Under the pieces are notes generated by a model, which ran no database searches, had not been told where the DNA came from, and was given only the letters and a program-made list of their open reading frames with translations. From contig NZ_CP150484.1 in assembly GCF_037997115.1 (NCBI RefSeq), positions 4,824,842 through 4,888,841 of the forward strand: 64,000 bases of DNA, read 5' to 3'. The translations under genes were made by a program, and so were the position numbers. This stretch comes from Amycolatopsis coloradensis (GTDB lineage Bacteria; Actinomycetota; Actinomycetes; Mycobacteriales; Pseudonocardiaceae). Every line of letters starts with the position of its first letter. The stretch's first letter is position 1. Positions 34,957-45,386 of this stretch are shown one piece after another.

Positions 34957-35000
34957 CCCGGCAGAGCGCGGATAGGCGGCTTTCGGGTTAGTTTCCCTGT

Positions 35001-35939
35001 ATGGCGAAAAGCTCGGCGGTGGAGATCGAGGTCGGCGACCGTACGGTGCGTGTCTCGAATCCGGATCGTGTCTACTTCCCGGCACGCGGCGAGACCAAGC
35101 TCGACCTCGTCCGGTACTACCTCGCCGTCGGCGACGGGATCGTGCGGGCACTGCGGGAACGGCCGTGCATGCTGCATCGGTTCCCGTCCGGCGTTTCGGG
35201 GGAGAAGGTCCATCAGAAGCGGGTGCCGAACGGTGCTCCCGACTGGTTGCAGACCGTCCGCGTCGACTTCCCCTCCGGCAGGCACGCCTACGAACTGTGC
35301 GTCACCCATCCCGCGGACGTGATCTGGGCGGTGCAGATGTCGACCGTCGAGTTCCACCCGTGGAACTCGCGCCGCGCCGACACCGAACGCCCCGACGAAT
35401 GGCGGATCGACCTCGACCCGATGCCCGGCTGCCCGTTCTCCACCGTGCGGAAGGTCGCCCACACGGTCCGCGAGATCCTGGACGAGCTCGGGATCACCGG
35501 CTGGCCGAAGACCTCCGGCGGGCACGGCCTGCACGTCTACGTCCGGATCGAACCACGCTGGGGTTTCCAGGAGGTCCGCCGGGCGGCGCTCGCGTTCGCG
35601 CACGAGGTCGAGCGGCGGATGCCCGACGAGGTCACCACCACCTGGTGGCGCAAGGACCGCGACCCGTCGAAGCTGTTCGTGGACTACAACCAGAACGCGC
35701 GCGACCACACCATCGCGAGCGCGTATTCGGTTCGTGGCGTGCCCGAAGCCGTCATCTCGACCCCGATCCGGTGGGACGAGATCGACGACGTCGAACCGCG
35801 TGAGTTCACCATCGCAACCGTGCCCGCGCGCTTCGCCGAACTCGGCGACCTGCACGCGGGCATCGACGACACGGCGTACTCGCTCGAGACCCTGCTCGAG
35901 TGGGCGGACCGGGAAGGCCTCGACACGGAAGGCGAGTGA
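35001..35939 (+). CDS. LigD-type primase-polymerase
   Basis: A 312-residue stand-alone archaeo-eukaryotic primase domain of the LigD polymerase family. The catalytic metal-binding acids are Asp137 and Asp139 in RIDLDPMPG and the third Asp in LFVDYNQNARDHT; the histidine of TSGGHGLHVYV contacts the incoming nucleotide, and LHRFPSGVSGEKVHQKR is the 5'-phosphate-binding region. Such enzymes fill gaps with ribonucleotides in non-homologous end joining or act as PolD/Prim-type repair polymerases. No Ku or ligase gene is adjacent. It converges with the UvrA-like gene across a hairpin. Confidence 0.9.
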   Translation: MAKSSAVEIEVGDRTVRVSNPDRVYFPARGETKLDLVRYYLAVGDGIVRALRERPCMLHRFPSGVSGEKVHQKRVPNGAPDWLQTVRVDFPSGRHAYELCVTHPADVIWAVQMSTVEFHPWNSRRADTERPDEWRIDLDPMPGCPFSTVRKVAHTVREILDELGITGWPKTSGGHGLHVYVRIEPRWGFQEVRRAALAFAHEVERRMPDEVTTTWWRKDRDPSKLFVDYNQNARDHTIASAYSVRGVPEAVISTPIRWDEIDDVEPREFTIATVPARFAELGDLHAGIDDTAYSLETLLEWADREGLDTEGE

Positions 35940-35942
35940 ACC

Positions 35943-35970
35943 GCCCGCATTTAGAGGACTAAATGCGGGC
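35943..35970. terminator. 12-bp hairpin between convergent genes
   Basis: GCCCGCATTTAG (35943-35954) pairs exactly with CTAAATGCGGGC (35959-35970) around AGGA. It fills the gap between the polymerase gene (stop 35939) and the UvrA-like gene (stop 35977), so it can terminate both. The AT-rich inner stem is unusual for this DNA. Confidence 0.8.
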
Positions 35971-35976
35971 AGAGGG

Positions 35977-38361
<2,385 letters not shown>

Positions 38362-38459
38362 CTTCTCTCCATCCTCATGTGGGCCGCGTGTACGTTCCGT
38401 CAGCCTCACCGGGCTCGATCTAACCAGCTTCGAGCTGTTCGTCCTCGATGATGGTCACG

Positions 38460-38684
38460 CTAGGTGAGTCCGGGGGCCAAGTGCTTCTCGATTCCTGATC
38501 CGTCTTCCCGAAGCAGGGTCGCGAGCAGCTTCTCGCCCTCGGGCCACGGCCCGTGCGCTCCGGTGAGATGCCCGACGAGACCGATGTCGGCGAACTCGGC
38601 ACCCCAGCTTCCGGCGAAGGACCGCGCGCGGGCCGGGGTCATCCAGCGGTCGTCCGCGAACAGAAGTGCCATGGACGTCAGCAT
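38460..38684 (-). pseudogene. C-terminal remnant of an RBBP9/YdeN-type hydrolase
   Basis: This 74-codon frame encodes only the end of an alpha/beta hydrolase of the RBBP9/YdeN kind: LLFADDRWMTPARARSFAGSWG (acid region), then EFADIGLVGHLTG with the catalytic His, and GPWPEGEKLLATLLRE. The nucleophile Ser half is absent upstream, where the Lrp gene lies. Its ATG follows the Lrp stop directly (TGAATG), so the fragment could still be translated. It is most likely a truncated leftover. Confidence 0.6.
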
Positions 38685-39188
38685 TCAGACGCTCCAGCCC
38701 TCGCTCTTCGTCGCCTTCAGGTAGTCCTCGACCGGTGGGCCGACCGGCCTGCCCTCGTACTGGGTCGACAGCACCACCGACGACCGGATCTCGCCGTGTT
38801 TGCCCAGCCGTTCGAAGAGGCCTTCGAGGTGTTCGAGCGACACGGCCCGCACCTTCAGCATGGTGCAGCGGTCGCCGCTGAGCCGGTGCAGCTCGACCAC
38901 CTCGGGGTAGTCCTCGGACTTGCTGGTGCGCAGGAGGCAGCTGCCGAGCGAGCAGCGCATCTCGACGAACGCCTGGAGGCCGTACCCGGCGCGGCGGGCG
39001 TCGACCTGGGCGCGGTACCCGGTGATGACGCCCGCCTCCTCCAGCCGCCGGACCCGTTCGGCGACGGCCGGGGCAGAGAGGTTCACGCGGCGGCCGAGTT
39101 CCTTGAACGAGAGCCGCCCGTCGCTCTGGAGCGTTTCGAGGAGCCGCCAGTCGAGATCGTCCAGCGCCCTTTCCGATCGTAAGGTCAT
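38685..39188 (-). CDS. Lrp/AsnC-family regulator
   Basis: A 167-residue feast/famine regulator. The helix-turn-helix is at about residues 8-60 (LDDLDWRLLETLQSDGRLSF, then LGRRVNLSAPAVAERVRRLEEAGVI) and the RAM/AsnC effector domain at about 70-150. It is divergent from the MFS transporter gene with a 93-base gap, which suggests it controls amino-acid or drug export by that protein. The ATG at 39188 is the conventional start. A hydrolase remnant follows immediately. Confidence 0.9.
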   Translation of the reverse strand: MTLRSERALDDLDWRLLETLQSDGRLSFKELGRRVNLSAPAVAERVRRLEEAGVITGYRAQVDARRAGYGLQAFVEMRCSLGSCLLRTSKSEDYPEVVELHRLSGDRCTMLKVRAVSLEHLEGLFERLGKHGEIRSSVVLSTQYEGRPVGPPVEDYLKATKSEGWSV

Positions 39189-39281
39189 CGCGCCCGGATT
39201 CCTTCCATGATGCGCCTCGCACCCCCGCGAGGCCTTCGTCAGCCTATTCGCCGGAGCACCCGGAATCCCTAGGTTTGAATC

Positions 39282-40466
39282 ATGAAACCGATGTTCGCGC
39301 TCTTCATGGGCGTCGCCTGTCTCAGTACCGCGGTCGTCGGTCTGTCCACCACGGCGGCCCTGATCGTGGTCGAGCACGCCGGCGCAGCGTGGAGCGGGCT
39401 GCCGAACGCCGTGCTGGTACTCGGTTCCGCGGCGGGTTCGCTGTGGTCGGGGGCACTGGCCGCCCGCTACGGCAGGCGGCTCGTCCTGGTGCTGATGTAC
39501 GGCGCCGCGGTGGCGGGCGCGCTGATCTCGTTCGCCGGCGTGCTCGGCGGATCCGTGCTCGCGCTGGTGGCGGGGATGCCCTTGATCGGCTTCGGCAACA
39601 GCGGCGCGCAGCTGTCCCGGTACACGGCCGCCGACCTGTCGCCCGAGCACCGCAAGGGGTTCGCACTGTCCACAATGGTCTGGGCGGGGACCGTCGGCGC
39701 GGTCGCGGGGCCCGCCCTGATCGCACCGGCCGCGGCGAGGGCGGAAGCCGCCGACCTGCCCGCCCTGTCCGGCCCGATCGCGGCGGGGGCGATCGTCGTG
39801 GCCATCGCCGTGGTCGCCGTCGCCACCCTGCCGCGTGGCCTCGCCGCCCCGGCGGAGGGGGTGGCGAGGACGGAGCGGATGTCCGTGCGGAACCCGGTGA
39901 TCCTCGGGCCGCTCGTGGCGATGGTCGGCGCGCAACTGGCCATGGTGGCGGTGATGACGATGACGCCGGTCCAATTGCACCAGCACGGTCAGGGACTGGA
40001 CGTCGTCGGCTGGGTGCTGAGCGCCCATCTGGTCGGGATGTTCGCGCTGGCACCGCTGTCCGGCTGGATCACCGACCGCTGGGGCGGCCGCGCGGCGATC
40101 TTCGGCGGGATCGGCACGCTCACCGTCGCGGCGGTCACCGCGATCGGCGCCCCGGATTCGCATCACGTGGGAATCCCGGTCGCGATGTTCCTGCTGGGCT
40201 ACGGCTGGAACCTGGTGTTCGTCGGCGGCAGCAGCATGCTCAGCCGCGATCTCCCGCCCGCTCAGCGGACGAGGGCCCAAGGCACCGTCGACGCCTTCGT
40301 CTGGGGGACCTCGGCCGCGGCGAGCCTGCTCGCCGGGCAGCTGTTCGGCCTGGGCGGATACGTTCTGGTCGCCGTCGCGGGCGGACTGTGCGCTCTCGTC
40401 CCGCTCGCGGTGATCGGCCGACGGGCGGCCGAGCCGGAATCCGTTGAAAAAGCCGGGCTCCGCTGA
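39282..40466 (+). CDS. MFS transporter
   Basis: A 394-residue major facilitator with about 12 spans. The loop 2-3 signature region is SLWSGALAARYGRRLVLVLM, and the second half repeats it around PLSGWITDRWGGRAAIFGG. Arrangement and length fit a drug/H+ antiporter or metabolite exporter. It is divergent from the Lrp-type regulator, which probably controls it. Substrate not assignable. A second ATG three codons in is an alternative start. Confidence 0.88.
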   Translation: MKPMFALFMGVACLSTAVVGLSTTAALIVVEHAGAAWSGLPNAVLVLGSAAGSLWSGALAARYGRRLVLVLMYGAAVAGALISFAGVLGGSVLALVAGMPLIGFGNSGAQLSRYTAADLSPEHRKGFALSTMVWAGTVGAVAGPALIAPAAARAEAADLPALSGPIAAGAIVVAIAVVAVATLPRGLAAPAEGVARTERMSVRNPVILGPLVAMVGAQLAMVAVMTMTPVQLHQHGQGLDVVGWVLSAHLVGMFALAPLSGWITDRWGGRAAIFGGIGTLTVAAVTAIGAPDSHHVGIPVAMFLLGYGWNLVFVGGSSMLSRDLPPAQRTRAQGTVDAFVWGTSAAASLLAGQLFGLGGYVLVAVAGGLCALVPLAVIGRRAAEPESVEKAGLR

Positions 40467-40520
40467 TCTGCGAAACCCGGGGCCTGCCGTCATACTGCTT
40501 CACTCCGACACGAACGAACC

Positions 40521-40539
40521 CGTGATGACGCAGATCACG
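40521..40539. promoter_or_regulatory. Possible operator before the 62-residue gene
   Basis: CGTGAT (40521-40526) and ATCACG (40534-40539) form a 6-base inverted repeat with a 7-base spacer, 66 bases before the small gene's ATG. The half-site spacing does not fit a CRP site. The binding protein is unknown. Confidence 0.3.
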
Positions 40540-40604
40540 TGGGTGACCGATTCGGAGGGTCCTAGGGTGAAAGCAGACAAGGTGCGGGAGATCGGGGGTG
40601 CACG

Positions 40605-40793
40605 ATGAGCGAGTTCGCGGTGAATCTGCGGGACCGGGTACGGCAGGCGAGGGAGGACGTCCAGATCGCCAAGCAGGCCTCGGACGAGGACAGGGCTTCG
40701 GCCGTCGGCGCCGATCTGGCCAACCTGGAGCGACTGGCCGCCGAGCACGGCGTGGAGCTGCCGGAGCAGTCTTCGGGTGACGTCCGGGCGTGA
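40605..40793 (+). CDS. Small conserved-looking charged helical protein
   Basis: A 62-residue acidic protein that I do not recognise by function. It is probably mostly helical (NLRDRVRQAREDVQIAKQASDED, split here by a likely heptad pattern) with no membrane span, cysteine or signal peptide. The ATG has a GGGGGTG site. It stands alone between the MFS gene and the polyamine operon, 44 bases before the decarboxylase start, and could belong to that transcript. Codon use is normal for this DNA, supporting a real gene. Confidence 0.65.
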   Translation: MSEFAVNLRDRVRQAREDVQIAKQASDEDRASAVGADLANLERLAAEHGVELPEQSSGDVRA

Positions 40794-40837
40794 CCCGGGT
40801 TCGGAGCCGATGATCGGGCTTTGACACCCTGGGGCGT

Positions 40838-41980
40838 GTGACCGCAAGCCTGAACCGGATCCGCGCCTTCCTGGCGGACCGCGAGCCGCCGACACCGTGT
40901 CTGGTCGTCGACACCGACCTGGTCGCGGAGAGTGCGGCCGCGGTCTCGGCGGCTTTCCCGGACGCGCTGATCCGCTACGCGGTCAAGGCGAATCCGGCTC
41001 CCGAGGTACTCGACGCCGTGGCGTCGACCGGCGCGGGCTTCGACGTGGCGGGCACGGCGGAGATCGAGCTGTGCCTGTCCCGGGGCGCGCGGGCGGCGGA
41101 CCTGGCCTACGGCAACACGATCAAGAAACCGGCGGACATCGCCTTCGCTCACGAGCGCGGGGTCCGTGAATTCACCACGGATTCCGCCGGTGATCTGGCG
41201 AACCTTGCCGAGCACGCGCCCGGTTCGCTGGTCTCGGTCCGCCTGCTGACCGGCGGTCCGGACTCGGTCACGCCGTTCGGCCACAAGTTCGGCTGCGAGC
41301 CCGCGGTGGCCGCGACCCTGCTGCGCCAGGCCGCGGAAGCCGGGCTGCGGCCGGGAATCGCGTTCCACGTCGGCTCGCAGCAGCCGGATCCGGCCGCCTG
41401 GGAGATCGGGATCGCGACCGCGGCCAAGGTCGCCGCCGACGCGGGCGTCGTACTGGAGCGGCTCAACATCGGCGGAGGGTTCGCCACCGAGCATCGGGAA
41501 CCCGTGCCGTCGCTGACGGACTACGCCGCGGTGATCCACGCCGCCCGCCGGGAGCATCTGCCGGAGCCGGAGTTGCTGCTGGAACCCGGTCGCGTGATCG
41601 TCGGCGACGCCGGGCTCATCAGGACCGAGGTCGTCCTGGTGACGACTCGCGCCGCCGCGGACGAACGCCGCTGGGTCTACCTCGACGTCGGCAGGTACAA
41701 CGGAATGGCGGAGTGCGAGAACGAAGCCGTCGCGTATCGGCTGGAGGCCGTCGGCGTCAAGGGGCCGCAAGGACCGGTGGTCCTCGCCGGGCCGACCTGC
41801 GATGGTGACGACGTGCTCTACCAGCGGACGCCATGCGCCCTGCCGATGTCGTTGAAGGCCGGCGACCGGCTGGACATCCCGGGCACCGGGGCGTACACCG
41901 CCAGCTATTCGTCCGTCGCGTTCAACGGAATCGAGCCGTTGCGTACCTATTGTGTGGGGAGGTTCGCCGATGCCGGGTGA
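40838..41980 (+). CDS. Type III PLP-dependent (ornithine/lysine-type) decarboxylase
   Basis: A 380-residue alanine-racemase-fold decarboxylase of the eukaryotic ornithine decarboxylase type. The PLP lysine is Lys50 in RYAVKANP; the phosphate-binding Gly loop is LNIGGGFA; LLEPGRVIVGDAG and the C-terminal active-site Cys in GPTCDGDD are all conserved. The partner genes speH and speE follow with overlaps, so ornithine to putrescine is the likely reaction, although lysine or both cannot be excluded. The start is GTG 40838. It supplies the diamine for the operon. Confidence 0.88.
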   Translation: MTASLNRIRAFLADREPPTPCLVVDTDLVAESAAAVSAAFPDALIRYAVKANPAPEVLDAVASTGAGFDVAGTAEIELCLSRGARAADLAYGNTIKKPADIAFAHERGVREFTTDSAGDLANLAEHAPGSLVSVRLLTGGPDSVTPFGHKFGCEPAVAATLLRQAAEAGLRPGIAFHVGSQQPDPAAWEIGIATAAKVAADAGVVLERLNIGGGFATEHREPVPSLTDYAAVIHAARREHLPEPELLLEPGRVIVGDAGLIRTEVVLVTTRAAADERRWVYLDVGRYNGMAECENEAVAYRLEAVGVKGPQGPVVLAGPTCDGDDVLYQRTPCALPMSLKAGDRLDIPGTGAYTASYSSVAFNGIEPLRTYCVGRFADAG

Positions 41981-42341
41981 AGTACCACTCGTCGGCCGGT
42001 TCGCCGGCCGCCACGTACTCGCGGAGTTCGAGGGGATCGAGCCGTCGTTGCTCGACGATGCCGTGCTGCTCAAGAAGACGCTCGCCGAAGCGGTGACCGA
42101 GGCGGGCGCGACGGTCTGCGAAGTCGTGTCGCATTCCTTCGCCCCGCAAGGGGTCACCGTGCTCGCGCTGCTGGCGGAATCGCACGCGTCGGTGCACACC
42201 TATCCGGAGATCGGCTCGGTGTTCGTGGACGTGTTCACCTGCGGGGACCGGGCGGATCCGGAACGCGCGGTCACACTGCTGGCGAAGATGCTGGGCGCCG
42301 GTACCGTCCGGATGTCCACCGTGGAACGAGGAGAGAACTGA
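41970..42341 (+). CDS. speH: S-adenosylmethionine decarboxylase proenzyme SpeH
   Basis: A 123-residue pyruvoyl-dependent enzyme that makes decarboxylated SAM, the aminopropyl donor. The self-cleavage site is Glu70-Ser71 in LLAESHASVHTYPE; Ser71 becomes the pyruvoyl group. The late segment VFVDVFTCGD supplies the catalytic Cys region. The ATG at 41970 follows GGGGAGG and overlaps the decarboxylase stop by 11 bases. Length is normal for the prokaryotic class 1B enzyme. Confidence 0.93.
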   Translation: MPGEVPLVGRFAGRHVLAEFEGIEPSLLDDAVLLKKTLAEAVTEAGATVCEVVSHSFAPQGVTVLALLAESHASVHTYPEIGSVFVDVFTCGDRADPERAVTLLAKMLGAGTVRMSTVERGEN

Positions 42342-43201
42342 TGGTGCAGCGAGTGATCGTCGAGCCGATGGGCGCGGGGCTCACCCGGAACTGGGACGTC
42401 GAGGAGGTCCTGTTCGAGGGCCGCACCGCGTTCCAGAACGTCCTCATCGGACGGACCGCGCAAGGGATCTCGTTGTTCTGCGACGACGAACGGCAGAGCA
42501 CCGAACTGAGTCAGCTCGTATACCACGAGGCGCTGATGATCCCCGCGCTGCTGCTCGCAGAACGCGTCGAGCGGGTACTGATCATCGGCTCCAGCGAAGG
42601 GGTCGCCTCCGAACTCGCGGTCGCCGCGGGCGCAGAGGTGGTCGATCACGTCGACATCGACGCCGAAGCGGTGCGGGCCTGCGCCGAGCATCTTCCCTAC
42701 GGCTACACGCTCGACGATCTGGCCCGTGCCGAGCGCGGGGAGGGGAAGATCCGGATCCACTACCGCGACGGCTGGGAGTTCCTCGCCGACGCGCGTGAGC
42801 GCGGGGATTCCTACGACGTGGTCGTGATCGACCTGCCGGACGAGAACGACGATCCGGAGGCGCAGCACAACCGGTTGTACGGTGCCGATTTCCTCGCCCG
42901 GTGCACGGCGTTGCTCACCGACGGCGGAGTGGTCGGGTGTCAGGCGGGTTGCCCGACATTGTGGCGCAACCAGACGTTGACCACGTCGTGGCGCCGGTTC
43001 GGCGAGTCTTTCGGGACCGTTCTCTACTACGGTTCGGACGAGCACGAGTGGGCGTTCCTGAGCGGCAGGGCCGACGCGCTCGAAGAGCCCGGCGCGCTCG
43101 TCGCGGAAAAGCTCGGCAAGGCGGGCATCGGGGAGTCCACTTTAGACGAAGAGGCGTTGAGGGCGAATACGATGCCGCCGTTTTCCCTGCGGCGGCACTG
43201 A
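42341..43201 (+). CDS. speE: Spermidine synthase (aminopropyltransferase) SpeE
   Basis: A 286-residue aminopropyltransferase that moves the aminopropyl group from decarboxylated SAM to putrescine or another amine. The diamine/dcSAM site is seen in CDDERQSTELSQLVYHEALM, IIGSSEGVASELAV (a variant of the usual GGGDG loop), VDHVDIDAEAV and VVIDLPDENDDP. The variant nucleotide loop (GSSEG instead of GGGDG) may affect substrate choice. The ATG overlaps the speH stop by one base (TGATG) with a GGAGAG site. Confidence 0.88.
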   Translation: MVQRVIVEPMGAGLTRNWDVEEVLFEGRTAFQNVLIGRTAQGISLFCDDERQSTELSQLVYHEALMIPALLLAERVERVLIIGSSEGVASELAVAAGAEVVDHVDIDAEAVRACAEHLPYGYTLDDLARAERGEGKIRIHYRDGWEFLADARERGDSYDVVVIDLPDENDDPEAQHNRLYGADFLARCTALLTDGGVVGCQAGCPTLWRNQTLTTSWRRFGESFGTVLYYGSDEHEWAFLSGRADALEEPGALVAEKLGKAGIGESTLDEEALRANTMPPFSLRRH

Positions 43202-43320
43202 GAACCCCGCCCGTCGTTATCCATCCGAGATCAACGGTCGTCGCCGTGTGTGACGTCGTCGGAACAGGATCCTCCATCTGGTCGTTGCCGGTGATCGCGG
43301 TGAAGGCCAGAATCGCTCGG

Positions 43321-44019
43321 GTGAACAGCTGGCGAACGGACCGGGAGCCCGCAGTCTGTGCCGCCTTCGCGAGTTTGACCGCGAGTGTCACGGAAGACCT
43401 CGGGCCGGGCCGGGTGGTGGACACCTTGTCCAGCGAATGCACGCGACTGCTGCCGATCGATTCCACCGAGGTCTTCCTGCCGGGTCTCGAACTCGAACGC
43501 CATCCCTCGGCGGTGGCGGAAGGGCCCGCGCGAGAGTCGTTCGAAACCGGGAACGACATCGCCGTCCGTGACCTTTCCGCGGAGGCTTCGCGCTGGCCGG
43601 GTTACGCCGCCAGAATGGCGGGGAAGGGTTATGCCGCGGTTTCCGCGCTGCCATTGCGGACGGCGGACGAAACCGTCGGCGCGATCGCCTTCCTCAGTGC
43701 CGAAACCGCGGTCCTGAGTGCTGAAGACCGCCGTCTTGGCCGGGCGCTCGCCGACGTCGCGACGTTGTGCCTTCTGCGCCAGCGGGAATTGCGTCATTAC
43801 CGGACGCTTTCGGAGCAGTTGCAGACCGCGCTCGAAAGCCGGGTCGTCATCGAACAGGCGAAAGGCATGCTCGCCGAACGCGCCGGTGTCGATGTCGGCA
43901 CCGCCTTCCGTCGTTTGCGTTCCCTCGCCCGCGGTACGAACAGGAAGCTGGCGGAAGTCGCGCGCGGCGTCGTCGAAGGCACACTGGACGCCCGCGAACT
44001 CCGGTCGCGAGGCCGGTGA
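43321..44019 (+). CDS. GAF and ANTAR domain regulator
   Basis: A 232-residue predicted transcription antiterminator. A GAF-like sensor domain occupies about residues 10-165, and the C-terminal ANTAR RNA-binding domain about 170-230 (RVVIEQAKGMLAERAGVDVGT, then FRRLRSLARGTNRKLAEVAR). ANTAR proteins bind dual-hairpin RNA and prevent termination. The start is uncertain: GTG 43321 gives a complete GAF domain, and GTG 43291 ten codons upstream is an alternative. It is not coupled to speE (120-base gap). Confidence 0.8.
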   Translation: MNSWRTDREPAVCAAFASLTASVTEDLGPGRVVDTLSSECTRLLPIDSTEVFLPGLELERHPSAVAEGPARESFETGNDIAVRDLSAEASRWPGYAARMAGKGYAAVSALPLRTADETVGAIAFLSAETAVLSAEDRRLGRALADVATLCLLRQRELRHYRTLSEQLQTALESRVVIEQAKGMLAERAGVDVGTAFRRLRSLARGTNRKLAEVARGVVEGTLDARELRSRGR

Positions 44020-44168
44020 CGGCTGCCGGGAAACGGCAAGCGTGGGCTGATAGGGCCGTTGGTCACCGGAACCGGGGACTTGTCCCGGACAGCGCGCGAC
44101 CGTGCGGCCCTAGGGCGCGAGGTCGTCATCGGAAAGGCTTCACCGCACCAGAAGGGTGCGGTGAGGTC
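44020..44168. other. Non-coding gap before PspAB-like gene
   Basis: About 150 bases separate the ANTAR gene from the PspAB-like gene. A short inverted pair, TTCACCGCACC/GGTGCGGTGA (44138-44164), may be a terminator or part of the leader. I see no further gene. Confidence 0.4.
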
Positions 44169-44726
44169 ATGGCGTTGCTGGGAGGTCTGCGCGGGAGGGG
44201 CCGGTCGGTGCGGCCGAGCATGCTTCCGTTGCTGGAGTTGAGGTCCGCGGCATTGACCCTGCGGTCCGGGTACGGGCTGGCGTCCACCGGATCAGGGACG
44301 GTCTGCTTCGTCGCGGAGGGCCGTCCGGGCCAGGGGACGGAGGCGGAGATCGTCGCCGGGCTCGCCGGGGACTCTATCCGTCGTAACGTGGTCAATCACG
44401 ACGCGCTCGGGCGGACGATCGTGCGCTGCTGGCGGGAGAACGGCGACCTGGGCTGGTTGCTCGACGACCTCGCCGACGTCAACGAGCGGTTGACTCAGGC
44501 CGGGTTCGCGTCCTGGCTGCTGCACACGACGGTCGACTTCGCCGAGCTGCGGGACATGCGCCATCCCAAGCTGACCATGGTCTATCGCCGGGAGCGCGGC
44601 ACTTTCTACCCGTACGCGCCTCGTGGGACCCAGGGCCGGGACAGGGCTATGGAACTGAGGATCCGCTCGTCGCTGAGCCGGATCGTGCCGATGGAGTCCG
44701 ACATCGGCCGGTGGCGCCCGGTGTGA
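44169..44726 (+). CDS. PspAB-like (PspA-associated) protein
   Basis: A 185-residue protein that resembles the actinobacterial PspA-associated protein PspAB. Shared features are an N-terminal MALLGGLRG..VRPSMLPLLELRSAALTL segment, a middle DLADVNERLTQAGF..LL, and the C-terminal hallmark RGTFYPYAP, then LRIRSSLS, then ESDIGRWRPV; the usual end is GRWFPVWGAPGL, which is shortened here. PspAB normally accompanies PspA and an M48 protease in membrane-stress response, but neither is adjacent. The ATG at 44169 is the best start. Confidence 0.7.
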   Translation: MALLGGLRGRGRSVRPSMLPLLELRSAALTLRSGYGLASTGSGTVCFVAEGRPGQGTEAEIVAGLAGDSIRRNVVNHDALGRTIVRCWRENGDLGWLLDDLADVNERLTQAGFASWLLHTTVDFAELRDMRHPKLTMVYRRERGTFYPYAPRGTQGRDRAMELRIRSSLSRIVPMESDIGRWRPV

Positions 44727-44741
44727 CGGGCGCCGGCCCGG

Positions 44742-45011
44742 TCAGCCGAGCGCGCCGCTGAGCCAGCCGCGCAGCCGCTGGACGCGCCGGTCTCCCGGGG
44801 TCCACGCCGGGAGACGGCGCCGCGACCGCGTGGCCAGGGCCGCGCCGTCGAGATGCCGGATGGCGGTGAGCACGTCGTCGAGCAGCGAAGCATGCGTTTC
44901 GGGTTCGGTCACGACCCTCGGCAGCCGCTCGAATTCGGCCGCGACCCGCGCCCGGCGGGCGACCGCGTGCGTGCCGGGACGGCGGCGGGTCTCGCAGATC
45001 CTCGTGGTCAC
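44742..45011 (-). CDS. Small basic hypothetical protein
   Basis: An 89-residue Arg/Ala-rich protein with no motif I recognise and no membrane span. The GTG at 45011 gives the N terminus VTTRICETRRRPGTHA; a purine-rich GAAGGG lies about 10 bases upstream, somewhat distant. A helical core is seen in VAAEFERLPRVV and TEPETHASLLDDVLTAIRHLDG. It converges with the PspAB-like gene (15-base gap) and is divergent from the next regulator. Its reality rests mainly on codon pattern and position. Confidence 0.45.
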   Translation of the reverse strand: MTTRICETRRRPGTHAVARRARVAAEFERLPRVVTEPETHASLLDDVLTAIRHLDGAALATRSRRRLPAWTPGDRRVQRLRGWLSGALG

Positions 45012-45386
45012 GTCCCGGTCACCCTTCCCGTGCTCTCGGTCCGGCAGTCGTCGCGTACGACGATGAGCCACCGAGGCCGTTCCGGTGAGCGCCGAAGGTT
45101 GTGCCATCGAGGGCACAAAGACCTCACTCGGTCGCAAGACGGGTACAACGGGTCACGGGTTGGCCTCGAAAACGACGGTGGGACCGGAGGCAGTGGGAAA
45201 ATGCGCCGGTCTCCAGCCGGATCTCGCGTGCTTGAAGCCGGAAGACACCGCGCGATCCGGTTTCGGGTGTGTTCCGTCTTCGGACACGCGAGTTCGCACC
45301 AGGGTGAATGCGGCCGTGGCGGGGTTGATTTCCGGGAATCTGCCGGACAATGGTCAGGGCGAGAACACGATCGACGGAGAAGGTGC
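45012..45386. promoter_or_regulatory. 375-base divergent non-coding region
   Basis: Long non-coding region between the small minus-strand gene and the plus-strand response regulator. It has lower coding periodicity than its neighbours and holds one clean inverted repeat, TTGTGCC-ATCGAG-GGCACAA (45099-45118), a possible operator. I could not identify a gene in it; a roughly 150-codon open frame through it runs out of frame into the regulator gene and looks spurious. Confidence 0.5.

Noticed and set aside
40521-40539. CRP/GlxR-type site CGTGAT...ATCACG
   Set aside because: The spacing between GTGA and TCAC is nine bases rather than the six a CRP-type site needs; kept only as an unspecified operator candidate.
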